Part shown: positions 43,042 through 52,379 of the stretch, in pieces
How positions within the stretch are numbered: position 1 is the first letter of the stretch
How the letters are laid out: each line of letters starts with the position of its first letter
NCBI RefSeq assembly: GCF_003480915.1
Contig: NZ_QUKD01000003.1
Location: 248,001 to 312,000 of the forward strand
Source: Parabacteroides sp. TM07-1AC
Lineage (GTDB): Bacteria > Bacteroidota > Bacteroidia > Bacteroidales > Tannerellaceae
Reading direction: 5' to 3'
DNA: 64,000 bases
Notes under the pieces: generated by a model
Database searches by the model: none
What the model saw: the letters and a program-made list of their open reading frames with translations, nothing else
What the model was told of the DNA's origin: nothing
Made by a program: the position numbers and the translations under genes

Positions 43042-44976
43042 TTATTTATCTTCCCAGCCTTTCGTCTGAATTAAGTTCGTGTTCAACAATAATTCACCTT
43101 TCGGGATAGGCCAGTAGTAACGGTAATCGGACCATGGTAATGTGCCAGTTTGAATATTTATACTTTTCGGATAAAGAATGATGAAACCTTCTTCATCTAA
43201 AAAGACATCTTTATTGGCAATTGCCGTCACTGCTGTTTCGCGGATACCGGTTTCCGGATCTACTACCCCATTGTTGTAATCTCCATTATAAAGAGCCTGC
43301 ATCTCTTCAGTAAATTTTACACCTCTCATCGGAACAGTCAACAGGCCTGCCGCCTTCCAACGCATTAAATCCCAATAACGGAGGTCTTCCTGGGCCATCT
43401 CAACACGTCTTTCACGACGTATCTCACGCAATAAGGGGGAAACCGTATAATCCAACTTTTCTCTGTAAATAGCATCCAAGCGAGGGTCTGCCGGAATATT
43501 TCCCATATTCAGCTTAGCTGTTGGATATTTCTCGAAGTCGAACCCGGCACGTAGACGCAACTTATTGATAGTTATATCAATATCATTCTGCGAGATTGTG
43601 CCCAGTTCACATTTTGCTTCTGCATATATCAGCAGAGCTTCTGCATATCTAAACTCAATAGCCGATTGCGTTGAGCCACTGGCTCTCTGGTAGTTCACCA
43701 GGTCCGGTTTCCAATGTTTGATGAATCGGTAGCCAGACTGTTCAGTACCAAGATATTTCAGGTTAGGATAGGTTATTCCATTTTCGTTGATGCCATATAC
43801 TCCTGTGTTTCTGTTCCAGACGGTGATATATTCTCCCGGTTTACAGATTGTCTGCGACATACGGGGATCGCGATTGTTCAACTCGCTCCATTTTCCATAT
43901 CCTTCAAACAGCGGGTTTACTTCATAATTACCTTTCGAACCACCGATATAGACAGGACGTCCGTCTTCGCACAGATATTCATCGACCAGACTCTTTTGAG
44001 CACAAATACCCATGTGATTATTCTGGTCATAATAACGAAGCAGGTCATTGCCAATCTTATTATCAAAGCTATATTCTACTCCCAAAATGGCCTCCGGATT
44101 GGTTCTAATTTCGGTATCAAACTGAGCGAACAGTGCCCAATAAGCATCATCATTTCCATTGGTAAACAATTCATATCGTCCCGATTTAATCAGATAATCG
44201 GATGCTTTAACAGCTTCTTCCAACCATACATTAGCAGTGTTCTGCAAATTCAATTCTGTGTGGTATTTCCGGAAAGTTCCTTCATTCAGACAGATTCTTG
44301 CTTTCAAAAACTGAGCCATATCCTTGTTTATACGACCTACCGAGTTAGGTGTTGCAACTTCCGGAAACCATTCAATGGCACGGTTTATGCAAAACAACAC
44401 CGAGTCCATCACCAATTCTCTCGAATCACGCGGCGCGTACAGTTCTTCCGAGTCTATGTTCAAGTCGCGGCTAAGCCAGGGTACATCACTAAAAATCTGT
44501 ACTTTCTTAAAGTAGTCCCATGCCTTGAAAAAATAAGCTTCAGCAGCATAAGCCTTTTTCTTATCCTCGCTAATAGGCGCTCTGTCGTAGTTTGTCAGGA
44601 AATAATTTACGCGACGTAAATCTCCCCAACTCCATCCATTGTAATTATCATTCAAAGGAACGGTATAAGCATTAGTCAGTCTGACGTTCACATTCTGACC
44701 GCTACGAACTGCATTATCTGAAAAAGCATCGCCATAAGCAATGTGGCTTCCTCTAAAGTTCAAAGGTGCAACGTATGGATCCTGGTTATGCCCTCGGGCA
44801 TAGATACGGTACATACCATTGAGATAAAGCTCCAGGTCGGTTTCCGTGTTCCAGAAGTTTTCACTTACTATATCGTCTTTGGGAGGACGGTCCATAAAAT
44901 CGTCATTACAAGCAAAAAGGCAAAATGACAACGCTGATAAAGCCAGCACTTTTATATTTGAACTATGTTTTCTCAT
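43042..44976 (-). CDS. SusD/RagB-family outer-membrane nutrient-binding lipoprotein
   Basis: 644 aa from the ATG giving MRKHSSNIKVLALSALSFCL; an ATG eleven codons upstream overlaps the SusC stop and is less likely. The lipobox is LFACNDD. MDRPPKDDIVSENFWNTETD is the usual SusD N-terminus, and RINKDMAQFLKARICLNEGT, RYAEALLIYAEAKCELG and RREIRRERRVEMA-type text confirm the family. The C-terminus is LLLNTNLIQTKGWEDK. It is similar in motifs to the SusD cut by the right window edge, which shares APRDSR-LVMDSVL. Partner of the SusC gene 13 bases upstream. Confidence 0.93.
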   Translation of the reverse strand: MRKHSSNIKVLALSALSFCLFACNDDFMDRPPKDDIVSENFWNTETDLELYLNGMYRIYARGHNQDPYVAPLNFRGSHIAYGDAFSDNAVRSGQNVNVRLTNAYTVPLNDNYNGWSWGDLRRVNYFLTNYDRAPISEDKKKAYAAEAYFFKAWDYFKKVQIFSDVPWLSRDLNIDSEELYAPRDSRELVMDSVLFCINRAIEWFPEVATPNSVGRINKDMAQFLKARICLNEGTFRKYHTELNLQNTANVWLEEAVKASDYLIKSGRYELFTNGNDDAYWALFAQFDTEIRTNPEAILGVEYSFDNKIGNDLLRYYDQNNHMGICAQKSLVDEYLCEDGRPVYIGGSKGNYEVNPLFEGYGKWSELNNRDPRMSQTICKPGEYITVWNRNTGVYGINENGITYPNLKYLGTEQSGYRFIKHWKPDLVNYQRASGSTQSAIEFRYAEALLIYAEAKCELGTISQNDIDITINKLRLRAGFDFEKYPTAKLNMGNIPADPRLDAIYREKLDYTVSPLLREIRRERRVEMAQEDLRYWDLMRWKAAGLLTVPMRGVKFTEEMQALYNGDYNNGVVDPETGIRETAVTAIANKDVFLDEEGFIILYPKSINIQTGTLPWSDYRYYWPIPKGELLLNTNLIQTKGWEDK

Positions 44977-44989
44977 ACTATCATATCTT

Positions 44990-47900
44990 TTAAAATCCAA
45001 CTTGTACACCTAAAGCAACACTTCTCATCTGAGGATAGGAAGTTGACAGCAAATCCGGGTCGTATACACCGGGTAATTCTGTAATTTCAAACAAGTTAAA
45101 GCCTGAAACATAGACTCTGAGTTTACTCATCTTAATCTTGTTCGTGATTTCTGCCGGAACAGTATAACCCAGAATAGCCTGTTTCAAACGTAGATAAGCT
45201 CCGTTAAACATGTAAGCCGATTGCGTATACCAGTTCTGCGAACGACGGGCCCCATAAAGCGGATATTTGGCATCCGTCCGTTCCGGTGTCCATGAATTTT
45301 CATAAACGGTTTTACTGCCGGGACCATCTTCATCTCCCCAATATGTTTTATCGCTAATCCAGACATCTCTTTTGGCAACTCCCTGGAAGAAGAGATTCAG
45401 GTCGAAACCTTTCCATGCAAAATTTGCTGTCAAACCAAACTTCAGGCGTGGTGTATTATTTCCAAGAACTTTCAGGTCGCCATGATCGTCTAATGTATTC
45501 ATACCTCTGTTTACTTCGCCATCTCCATTGATATCTTTATACATGATATCGCCCGGATAGTAAGCACTATTCGATTCGTGCGGACGATGCAGGTTGTTTC
45601 CGTTTACGTCTGTATATTGGATAATCAGGTTGTCAGCAATATCCCCTTCCTGCAGAATGCGATCGGTTTCATATCCCCAGATTTCACCTACTTTCTTTCC
45701 TGTATACAAAGAGCCCAAACTACAATTGTCGTTGCCATTGAAGAGAGCGACTTCGGTCTGATAATCGGACAACACAAAGTTCAAATCGTAAAAGAAACCA
45801 TTTGAAAGGCGATCTTTCCATCCAATGCTCATCTCCCATCCGTGTGTTCTCAGCTTACCGGAGTTCACCATAGGAGCACTGGTTCCGAGCACTGACGGAT
45901 AAGTTGAACCGTCCATAATGATATCTTTCGTTTCACGTCTGTAGATGTCGAAAGAAAAGTTCAGTCTGTTGGTAAGTAAAGAGATATCCAAACCGCCATT
46001 GATAGTAGTAGCCGTTTCCCAGGTAAAATCCGGACTAATCAATCCGGGAGGATTCACCTGATAAGGACGTTGCCCGTTAATCATAGCACTCGACTGACTG
46101 GAACCCATTCTGGAATAGAAACCATAGTTGGCCACATTCTGATTGCCGATCGAACCATAGGAAGCTCTTATTTTTAGATTATCCAACCAACTACGCGTAT
46201 CGGCCATAAAACTTTCTTCCGAAAGACGCCATGCAGCAGAGAAAGATGGAAAAAATTTGAAACGCGAGTCGTGCGGGAATTTAGATGAACCATCATATCT
46301 TCCGTTCATTTCAAAAAGATAACGGTCAGAAAAGTTATAGTTAACCCTCATGAATACGCCACGTACAGCCCAATGTTCGTCCACTTCACTTTTCGAAGGA
46401 TTCATGCCATAGGTATTTCCCAGTGTCGGAGCGCCAATACTCATGATTCCTGTATTTCCTGCAGACAACTGTTCTTTCTTCCAGACTTCCTGGTTGAAAC
46501 CTACCAATCCTCCCAATGTATGCTTGCCAAATGTCTGATTATAATCGGCATATATATTAGTTGTGAAAAGCTGTACATCTTCTTTCGTTTTACTGATACG
46601 TCCTGTTTCCGTATTAGTCGCAATGTTTAATGCTTCCCAGCTATCCTGAATATACTGAAATTCGGGTTCCACGTCTTTTACATCATAAGAAGAAGGACGA
46701 TAGGAGAAGTCGGCTTTCAATTTTAATTGTGGCAAGACCTGATATTCCGGACTTGCAGTGAATACGGCTACACTTCTGTCTGTTCTTTTGTTTCTGTTGC
46801 TATAAGCATAAGCCGAAACAATGCTGTTGGTCGGAGTATTGGGAACCGGGTCATTCGGTCCTGTCAACAAGGGCATATTCTGATTCCATTTCCCCTGATA
46901 TAGAATAACCGACCAGGGATCGCCTTTATAAGAAAAAGGTAATGGTTCGTTATAACGTGTTGCGTTATATGACAATTTGATATTGACACTGAACTTGTCA
47001 TTTATCTTCGCATCCAGATTAACCATTCCGTTATAACGACGCATATTGTCATTGCGGAGTTTATAAAAACCATCCTGATCCTGGAAGCCCAGCGAAGCGT
47101 AATAGCGCAAGGCTTCAGAACCTCCGGAAATACTTACGTTATGCTTTTGCGTAGGAGACCAGTCTCTTACCATCATTTCAAACGGGTCAAAGTTTCCAAC
47201 CCACCAAATAGATTGCTGGTTGCTTCCCGGCTCATACATCCAGGCATTTTCGGGAACAGGATTATCTATATATTTTTGTAATGCTTCCAGGCGCATATCA
47301 TCTTCTGTTGTTCTGGAACCACCTGTATAGACTCTGTTCATTATTCTTGCATATTCGGCATCATAAGAGTTCATGAAATCCGGACGTGCTGAAGGATGAT
47401 TCCACTGTACATCATACGAATATTGCACTCTTCCTTTACCTTTCTTCCCTTGCTTGGTAGTCACCAGAATAACCCCATAAGCGGCACGCGCACCGTAGAT
47501 GGCCGAAGCAGAAGCATCTTTAATAACAGAGATACTTTCCATATCATTCGGATTTAAAGCACTAAGGTTAAAATTCTCCATCTCGATACCATCTACCAAA
47601 ATAAGAGGGCTGCCATTATCAACCTGCCATGTTCCGCTGCTATTCTTCGACATGGATGTTGCACCACGCACATTATAAGAAGCAAAAGTGTTAGGTGCGC
47701 CGTTGGATATATTGACATTCAGGTTGGGCACAACCCCTTGTAGGGCTTGGGCTATATTTGTAACAGGGCGACTTTCCATAACTTCAGCCGAAACGGAAGA
47801 TACCGCACCTGTCAGATTCACCTTTTTCTGTGTGCCGTAACCTACAACGACAACCTCATCCAATGTTTGCGTATCTTCTTTCAATATAACCGATATATCG

Positions 47901-48445
47901 GTCTTGTTTCTGACTGATACATCCTGTGTCATATAGCCAATATAAGACACTTCCACCACTTCACCTTGCTCCAAAGTTAACGAAAACTTTCCATCAAGGT
48001 CTGTTATAATACCGTTTCTCGTTCCTTTTTCCACTACGTTAGCACCGATGACAGGTAATCCGGACTCATCTTTTATAGTACCTGTAATTGTTTTCCTCTT
48101 CTCCTGCTGTGGTTGTGTTGATACAGGTGCAGGTTTTATCAGAATTTGATTTTCTTTAATTGTAAATACAGCTCCCGTACCTTTCAATATCTCTGTCATC
48201 GCCTCTTTTACAGGTTTTTCAGAAATGTTCACGGACACACGTCGGTCTTTATTAATTGTCGATTCGCTGTAAGCAATAGATAATTTTGTCTGATTTTCCA
48301 CTTCCTCAAAGACATCGGCCAATGTGGCATTTTGCTTGTTGATATTTACGTTTTGTGCCGATATACTTGTGGTTATGAAGAAAAGGAACAAATAGGTAAA
48401 TATCTTTCGTAAAGATTTACAGGATAAATTGTTATTCTTTTCCAT
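44990..48445 (-). CDS. SusC/RagA-family TonB-dependent transducer and receptor
   Basis: 1151 aa. Signal peptide to about 30, then an STN domain (about 33-100, ATLADVFEEVENQTKLSIAY), a carboxypeptidase-regulatory-like domain (about 117-195, LPVIGANVVEKGTRNGI), a plug starting at LDEVVVVGYGTQKKVNLTGA with the signature PLILVDGIEM, and a barrel ending SVALGVQVGF. The STN domain shows it can signal to the FecR protein encoded upstream. The 138-base gap before it contains a hairpin (48514-48550), so SusC and SusD may be transcribed from a sigma-dependent promoter of their own. Confidence 0.95.
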   Translation of the reverse strand: MEKNNNLSCKSLRKIFTYLFLFFITTSISAQNVNINKQNATLADVFEEVENQTKLSIAYSESTINKDRRVSVNISEKPVKEAMTEILKGTGAVFTIKENQILIKPAPVSTQPQQEKRKTITGTIKDESGLPVIGANVVEKGTRNGIITDLDGKFSLTLEQGEVVEVSYIGYMTQDVSVRNKTDISVILKEDTQTLDEVVVVGYGTQKKVNLTGAVSSVSAEVMESRPVTNIAQALQGVVPNLNVNISNGAPNTFASYNVRGATSMSKNSSGTWQVDNGSPLILVDGIEMENFNLSALNPNDMESISVIKDASASAIYGARAAYGVILVTTKQGKKGKGRVQYSYDVQWNHPSARPDFMNSYDAEYARIMNRVYTGGSRTTEDDMRLEALQKYIDNPVPENAWMYEPGSNQQSIWWVGNFDPFEMMVRDWSPTQKHNVSISGGSEALRYYASLGFQDQDGFYKLRNDNMRRYNGMVNLDAKINDKFSVNIKLSYNATRYNEPLPFSYKGDPWSVILYQGKWNQNMPLLTGPNDPVPNTPTNSIVSAYAYSNRNKRTDRSVAVFTASPEYQVLPQLKLKADFSYRPSSYDVKDVEPEFQYIQDSWEALNIATNTETGRISKTKEDVQLFTTNIYADYNQTFGKHTLGGLVGFNQEVWKKEQLSAGNTGIMSIGAPTLGNTYGMNPSKSEVDEHWAVRGVFMRVNYNFSDRYLFEMNGRYDGSSKFPHDSRFKFFPSFSAAWRLSEESFMADTRSWLDNLKIRASYGSIGNQNVANYGFYSRMGSSQSSAMINGQRPYQVNPPGLISPDFTWETATTINGGLDISLLTNRLNFSFDIYRRETKDIIMDGSTYPSVLGTSAPMVNSGKLRTHGWEMSIGWKDRLSNGFFYDLNFVLSDYQTEVALFNGNDNCSLGSLYTGKKVGEIWGYETDRILQEGDIADNLIIQYTDVNGNNLHRPHESNSAYYPGDIMYKDINGDGEVNRGMNTLDDHGDLKVLGNNTPRLKFGLTANFAWKGFDLNLFFQGVAKRDVWISDKTYWGDEDGPGSKTVYENSWTPERTDAKYPLYGARRSQNWYTQSAYMFNGAYLRLKQAILGYTVPAEITNKIKMSKLRVYVSGFNLFEITELPGVYDPDLLSTSYPQMRSVALGVQVGF

Positions 48446-48513
48446 GAATAATATTATTTTTGTTGTTGAATACTATTTTTATAATTAAGCCTTATGAAAT
48501 GTGTTCGATTTCA

Positions 48514-48558
48514 AACCGGAGAGTTGTGCAGCAAATAAAACTCTCCGGTTCTTTTTTT
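48514..48558 (+). terminator. Hairpin between anti-sigma and SusC genes with a + strand T run
   Basis: Arms AACCGGAGAGTT and AACTCTCCGGTT, followed on the + strand by CTTTTTTT. All surrounding genes are on the - strand, where no T run follows the stem. It would end antisense transcripts efficiently and may act as a weaker stem in the operon mRNA. Confidence 0.6.
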
Positions 48559-48583
48559 CATGGTATCGTTTGTGTGTTCATTA

Positions 48584-49558
48584 TTAATAAATATATACTT
48601 TATCTCCATCTATCTTATATCTGAATCCGGCTATGATTTGCTGCAAAGTATAAAAGACCTCTTCCAACGTCTCATCATGCAGGAATTTGACTGTCAAGCG
48701 TTCGTCTTTCAAACCTTTGGAATTAAGATAAACCGTTACTCCATACTTTCTCTCAATCTCGTTGATAACAGTATACAACGAAACACTTTGGAATACCATT
48801 TGTCCTTTTTCCCAAGCCAGTACATAATCCAGCCGAGTATGTTTATGTTCGCTTTTTCCCGTTTCCCTGTCATATATAACCTGTTCTTCCGGATTAAGAA
48901 TATAACTTTCCTGACTGGAATTAATGTCCACTTTAAGCTTTCCTTCTACCAGTGAAGCTACTGTTGTTTCGGCTTCCGGATAGGATGATACATTAAAAAC
49001 AGTTCCTAAAGCTTCTACGGCCATATCGTGTGTTTTAACAATAAATGGCTTCTTCTTATCTGAAAAAACAGAGAACTTAGCCTCTCCACTTAAATAAATA
49101 TTACGAATCTTTCCTTTAAATTCGGCAGGATATAATAAAGAACTTCCGGAATTAAGCAAGACCTCCGATTTATCCGGTAAAACAACAGAACGAATTTCGC
49201 CTGCCGCAACAAAACATTCTACCCATTCGATCTCCTCCTGAGTATAATTCTGCACATACTTCCATGAAAACCATACACTAAGTAAAGGAATAAGCAAAAC
49301 AGCTGCTATCTGTCCCCACTTTTGCAATGAAAAAGAGAGTCTCTTTCGCACAGGAAATCCCAATCGTCTTTCAACATGCTTGAAGGAACTTTCTGTCGAG
49401 GCATCGGAATGAATCTCCAGTTCTTCCCAAATCCGGAAAAGAGCTTCATCTTTCTCTTTCCTGGAAGAAGAGAAAAACCAATGGGTAAACCCCTTTCGAA
49501 TCTCTTCCGGATGATCTTTCTTAAAGAAACTTTCTATGATCTGATATACTTTCGACAT
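48584..49558 (-). CDS. FecR-family anti-sigma factor
   Basis: 324 aa. A cytoplasmic helical N-terminus (1-75) precedes one membrane segment (about 80-97, IAAVLLIPLLSVWFSW). The periplasmic FecR domain (about 110-205) holds the FVAAGEIRSVVLPDKSEVLL and GEAKFSVFSDKKKPFIVKT motifs, and a DUF4974-like C-terminus (about 250-324) follows. It should keep the sigma factor encoded 70 bases upstream inactive until the STN domain of the SusC partner signals ligand binding. Confidence 0.93.
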   Translation of the reverse strand: MSKVYQIIESFFKKDHPEEIRKGFTHWFFSSSRKEKDEALFRIWEELEIHSDASTESSFKHVERRLGFPVRKRLSFSLQKWGQIAAVLLIPLLSVWFSWKYVQNYTQEEIEWVECFVAAGEIRSVVLPDKSEVLLNSGSSLLYPAEFKGKIRNIYLSGEAKFSVFSDKKKPFIVKTHDMAVEALGTVFNVSSYPEAETTVASLVEGKLKVDINSSQESYILNPEEQVIYDRETGKSEHKHTRLDYVLAWEKGQMVFQSVSLYTVINEIERKYGVTVYLNSKGLKDERLTVKFLHDETLEEVFYTLQQIIAGFRYKIDGDKVYIY

Positions 49559-49628
49559 AATATTATTTTCCGTTATCTATTATTAAGACACGCGAAAATA
49601 AACTTACACCCAAAAAAAAGAAGGTATT

Positions 49629-50171
49629 TTATATAAAAAAGGAAGTGAATAAAAATAATGTCTTTTTAATTTCTTTCAATGCCAGGTTCAAGTGGTTCTC
49701 TACGGTCTTTTTAGAAATACCCATGCGGGTCGCTATTTCATCATTAGTCAGCCCATCTTTCCGGCTCATTTCATAAATAGCTTTACGCTTGGGAGGCATA
49801 CGACTGACAGTCAATTGTTCCAATAGTTTTATCTCACGAGCATACAACTCTCCTTCAATTGTAAACTCGGTTTCTCCATCATATTCTTCTAGATAATTCT
49901 CTTCCAAATATTTATGCCGCAGATAATTCAAAGCTATGTTTTTGGCCATTCGGTAAACATATGAATTAAACGATACGACGTTCCTCAACTGTTCCCTATT
50001 CTCCCAAATTCTCATAAAAACATCCTGAGCCAATTCCTCAGCTATAACCTCCGATTTAATAAGATGGCTGATAAAATATTTAACTTTGGGGAAATAATTC
50101 ATAAACAAGCATCTGAAAGCCTCATGACTTCCTAACACCAGTTCTTCTATATATGATGTATCCTTTTCCAT
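49629..50171 (-). CDS. ECF RNA polymerase sigma factor (sigma-70 family, Bacteroidota type)
   Basis: 180 aa. Region 2 is at about 15-60 (LFMNYFPKVKYFISHLIKSE, AQDVFMRIWENREQ) and region 4 at about 120-170 (MPPKRKAIYEMSRKDGLTND, the recognition part ISKKTVENHLNLALKEIKK). It is the first gene of the second sigma/anti-sigma/SusC/SusD module. It differs enough from the first sigma (6361-6897) that cross-control is not implied. Confidence 0.93.
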   Translation of the reverse strand: MEKDTSYIEELVLGSHEAFRCLFMNYFPKVKYFISHLIKSEVIAEELAQDVFMRIWENREQLRNVVSFNSYVYRMAKNIALNYLRHKYLEENYLEEYDGETEFTIEGELYAREIKLLEQLTVSRMPPKRKAIYEMSRKDGLTNDEIATRMGISKKTVENHLNLALKEIKKTLFLFTSFFI

Positions 50172-50234
50172 AAGAGTATAGCTCGAACAAATATAGTATA
50201 AATAACCAACACAAGAATAACGTTGATGCCATTA

Positions 50235-50274
50235 ATAAAAATGAGCAGATTTCTTGAATGGAAAATCTGCTCAT
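50235..50274 (-). terminator. Terminator of the porin/reductase/AICAR transformylase operon
   Basis: Arms ATGAGCAGATTT and AAATCTGCTCAT; on the - strand the stem is followed by TTTTATTAATGG. It separates the operon from the sigma factor gene downstream. Confidence 0.85.
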
Positions 50275-50287
50275 CTTCTTCTATAAA

Positions 50288-51475
50288 TTAATGATGGAAC
50301 AACCGCACTCCGGTAAAAGCCATCGTTATACCATACTTGTCGCAAGTATCGATCACATGGTCGTCACGGACTGAGCCGCCTGCCTGTGCAATATATTCCA
50401 CGCCACTCTTATGCGCACGTTCGATATTGTCGCCGAACGGGAAGAAAGCATCCGAGCCCAAAGCCACACCGTTCATGGTATCCAGCCAGGCACGTTTCTC
50501 TTCGCGGGTCAGGACTTCCGGTTTTTCAGTGAAGAACTGCTGCCATACACCATCGGCCAATACATCTTCATGGTCGTCGCTGATATATACATCTATCGTA
50601 TTATCACGATCGGCACGGCGTATTTTTTCGATCCAAGGCAGATTCATTACTTTCGGGTGCTGGCGGAGGAACCAGATATCAGCCTTGTTTCCTGCCAGGC
50701 GGGTACAATGGATACGGCTTTGCTGGCCGGCACCGATACCGATCGCCTGTCCGTCCTTGGCATAACAAACGGAGTTACTCTGTGTATATTTCAAAGTGAT
50801 AAGGGCAATGATCAGGTCGCGTTTAGCATCTTCCGAGAAATTCTTGCTCTTTGTCGGGATATTGGTCAGCAAGCTTTCGTCCAGCTTGATCTCGTTACGT
50901 CCCTGTTCGAAAGTGATGCCGAAGACATCCTTATGTTCGATCGGAGCCGGTGTATAAGCCGGATCGATTTTGATAACGTTGTAAGTACCTTTCCGTTTGT
51001 TCTTCAGGATCTCCAGAGCTTCCGGCGTATAGTCGGGAGCAATGACGCCATCGGATACTTCACGGTTGATCAGGCGGGCTGTCGCTTCATCGCAAGTATC
51101 GCTCAAAGCGATAAAGTCACCGTAAGAAGACATGCGGTCTGCACCGCGGGCACGGGCATAAGCGGTTGCCAGAGGAGTCAGAGGAAGATCGTCTACAAAG
51201 TAGATTTTCTTCAACGTATCGCTCATCTCGATTCCAACAGCGGCACCAGCCGGGCTGACGTGTTTGAAAGAAGCGGCAGCGGGAAGTCCTGTAGCCTCTT
51301 TCAGTTCTTTCACCAATTGCCAACTATTGAAGGCATCCATGAAATTGATGTATCCGGGACGACCGTTCAATACCTCGATAGGCAATTCCCCCTGCTGCAT
51401 GAAAATGCGCGACGGCTTCTGGTTGGGGTTGCAGCCGTACTTCAGTTCTAAAGAGTTTTTGTTTTCTGTGCTCAT
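50288..51475 (-). CDS. Stand-alone AICAR formyltransferase (PurH C-terminal half)
   Basis: 395 aa. Transfers a formyl group from 10-formyl-tetrahydrofolate to AICAR in purine synthesis. It starts LELKYGCNPNQKP, equal to the start of the transformylase half of bifunctional PurH. The catalytic Lys-His pair is in AASFKHVSPAGAA (about 67-79). The family end GGSVRDDHVIDTCDKYGITM, AFTGVRLFHH is complete. The IMP cyclohydrolase (MGS-like) half is absent by design of this variant, not by truncation, as the gene has a normal ATG and length. Last gene of a four-gene operon, 19 bases after the reductase gene. Confidence 0.93.
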   Translation of the reverse strand: MSTENKNSLELKYGCNPNQKPSRIFMQQGELPIEVLNGRPGYINFMDAFNSWQLVKELKEATGLPAAASFKHVSPAGAAVGIEMSDTLKKIYFVDDLPLTPLATAYARARGADRMSSYGDFIALSDTCDEATARLINREVSDGVIAPDYTPEALEILKNKRKGTYNVIKIDPAYTPAPIEHKDVFGITFEQGRNEIKLDESLLTNIPTKSKNFSEDAKRDLIIALITLKYTQSNSVCYAKDGQAIGIGAGQQSRIHCTRLAGNKADIWFLRQHPKVMNLPWIEKIRRADRDNTIDVYISDDHEDVLADGVWQQFFTEKPEVLTREEKRAWLDTMNGVALGSDAFFPFGDNIERAHKSGVEYIAQAGGSVRDDHVIDTCDKYGITMAFTGVRLFHH

Positions 51476-51494
51476 ATTGTTGTTATATAAAATT

Positions 51495-52379
51495 CTATTT
51501 CATTTCTGCCATTCCTTCTTCCAGGGAATGGGGAGTGTAGCCTAGTTCGCAACCAGCCTTGTCGATACTCAGTCCGCTGAAACGGGGACGCGGGGTGGCT
51601 TCGTTCATTTCTTCCGTAGTGACCGGAATGATCAACGAACGATCCAATTGGAAATAATCGGCTACACGGTAGGCAATATCGGCTATTGACAGGCATTCGC
51701 CGCCACAAATATGCCAGGTTCCGTTCAGAGAGGTGTGCATAAGTTTCTCCACACCGTCGGCAATATCTTGTACCCAGGTCGGTGTACGATACTGATCGGA
51801 AACGACACGTATCTCCTGACCGGCTTGCAGACGGTTCTTCACCAGTTGCAGGATATTACCGTGCTGTCCCGGCAATGCCTTTCCGTAAACAACGACTACA
51901 CGGACATTCGCATAATTACTGCAACTAGCAGCAACAGCCAATTCGCCCTGGTATTTGGATATGCCATAATAGTTCACAGGAGCCGGGGTATCCGTTTCCG
52001 TATATAATCCGGTCTTCTTTCCGTCGAAGACGAAATCAGTAGACAGATGGATGAAACGGCTGCCAGTCCTCTCACAGCAACGGGCTATATTCTCTACTGC
52101 CAGCACATTGGCGGCGTAGGCTTCTTCATGATGTGATTCACAATAATCGGGGACGGACAAGGCGGAACCGTTGATTACGACATCCGGACGAACATCAGCA
52201 ATCAGCCGGTCGATAGCCGGATGGTTATTTATATCTGCCTGAACAAACCGGTAATTATCTCCCGGCAAAATATCTTTATGCAAGGAACAGCCTGTCAGTT
52301 CATACTTTCCCTGCCGGGACAGGTGCTGCAAGATTCGTCTGCCAGTAAAGCCATTCGCTCCAATTATCAGTGTTTTCAT
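51495..52379 (-). CDS. RmlD-like NAD(P)-dependent sugar-nucleotide reductase
   Basis: 294 aa. Extended short-chain dehydrogenase: the Rossmann loop is LIIGANGFTGRRILQHL (4-20) and the catalytic pair Tyr/Lys is in YYGISKYQGE (about 137-146), after FIHLSTDFVFDGKK. It belongs to the RmlD substrate-binding group (dTDP-4-dehydrorhamnose reductase-like), but the exact substrate is uncertain. Its ATG overlaps the TGA of the preceding porin-like gene by one base, which suggests coupled translation. Confidence 0.85.
   Translation of the reverse strand: MKTLIIGANGFTGRRILQHLSRQGKYELTGCSLHKDILPGDNYRFVQADINNHPAIDRLIADVRPDVVINGSALSVPDYCESHHEEAYAANVLAVENIARCCERTGSRFIHLSTDFVFDGKKTGLYTETDTPAPVNYYGISKYQGELAVAASCSNYANVRVVVVYGKALPGQHGNILQLVKNRLQAGQEIRVVSDQYRTPTWVQDIADGVEKLMHTSLNGTWHICGGECLSIADIAYRVADYFQLDRSLIIPVTTEEMNEATPRPRFSGLSIDKAGCELGYTPHSLEEGMAEMK

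Noticed and set aside
43714..44619. Open frame antisense to the second SusD gene
   Set aside because: SusD motifs are clear in the sense frame; the antisense text is low-quality and without a start context.
50411..51451. Open frame antisense to the AICAR transformylase gene
   Set aside because: The sense frame is complete and conserved; the opposite frame is a by-product.
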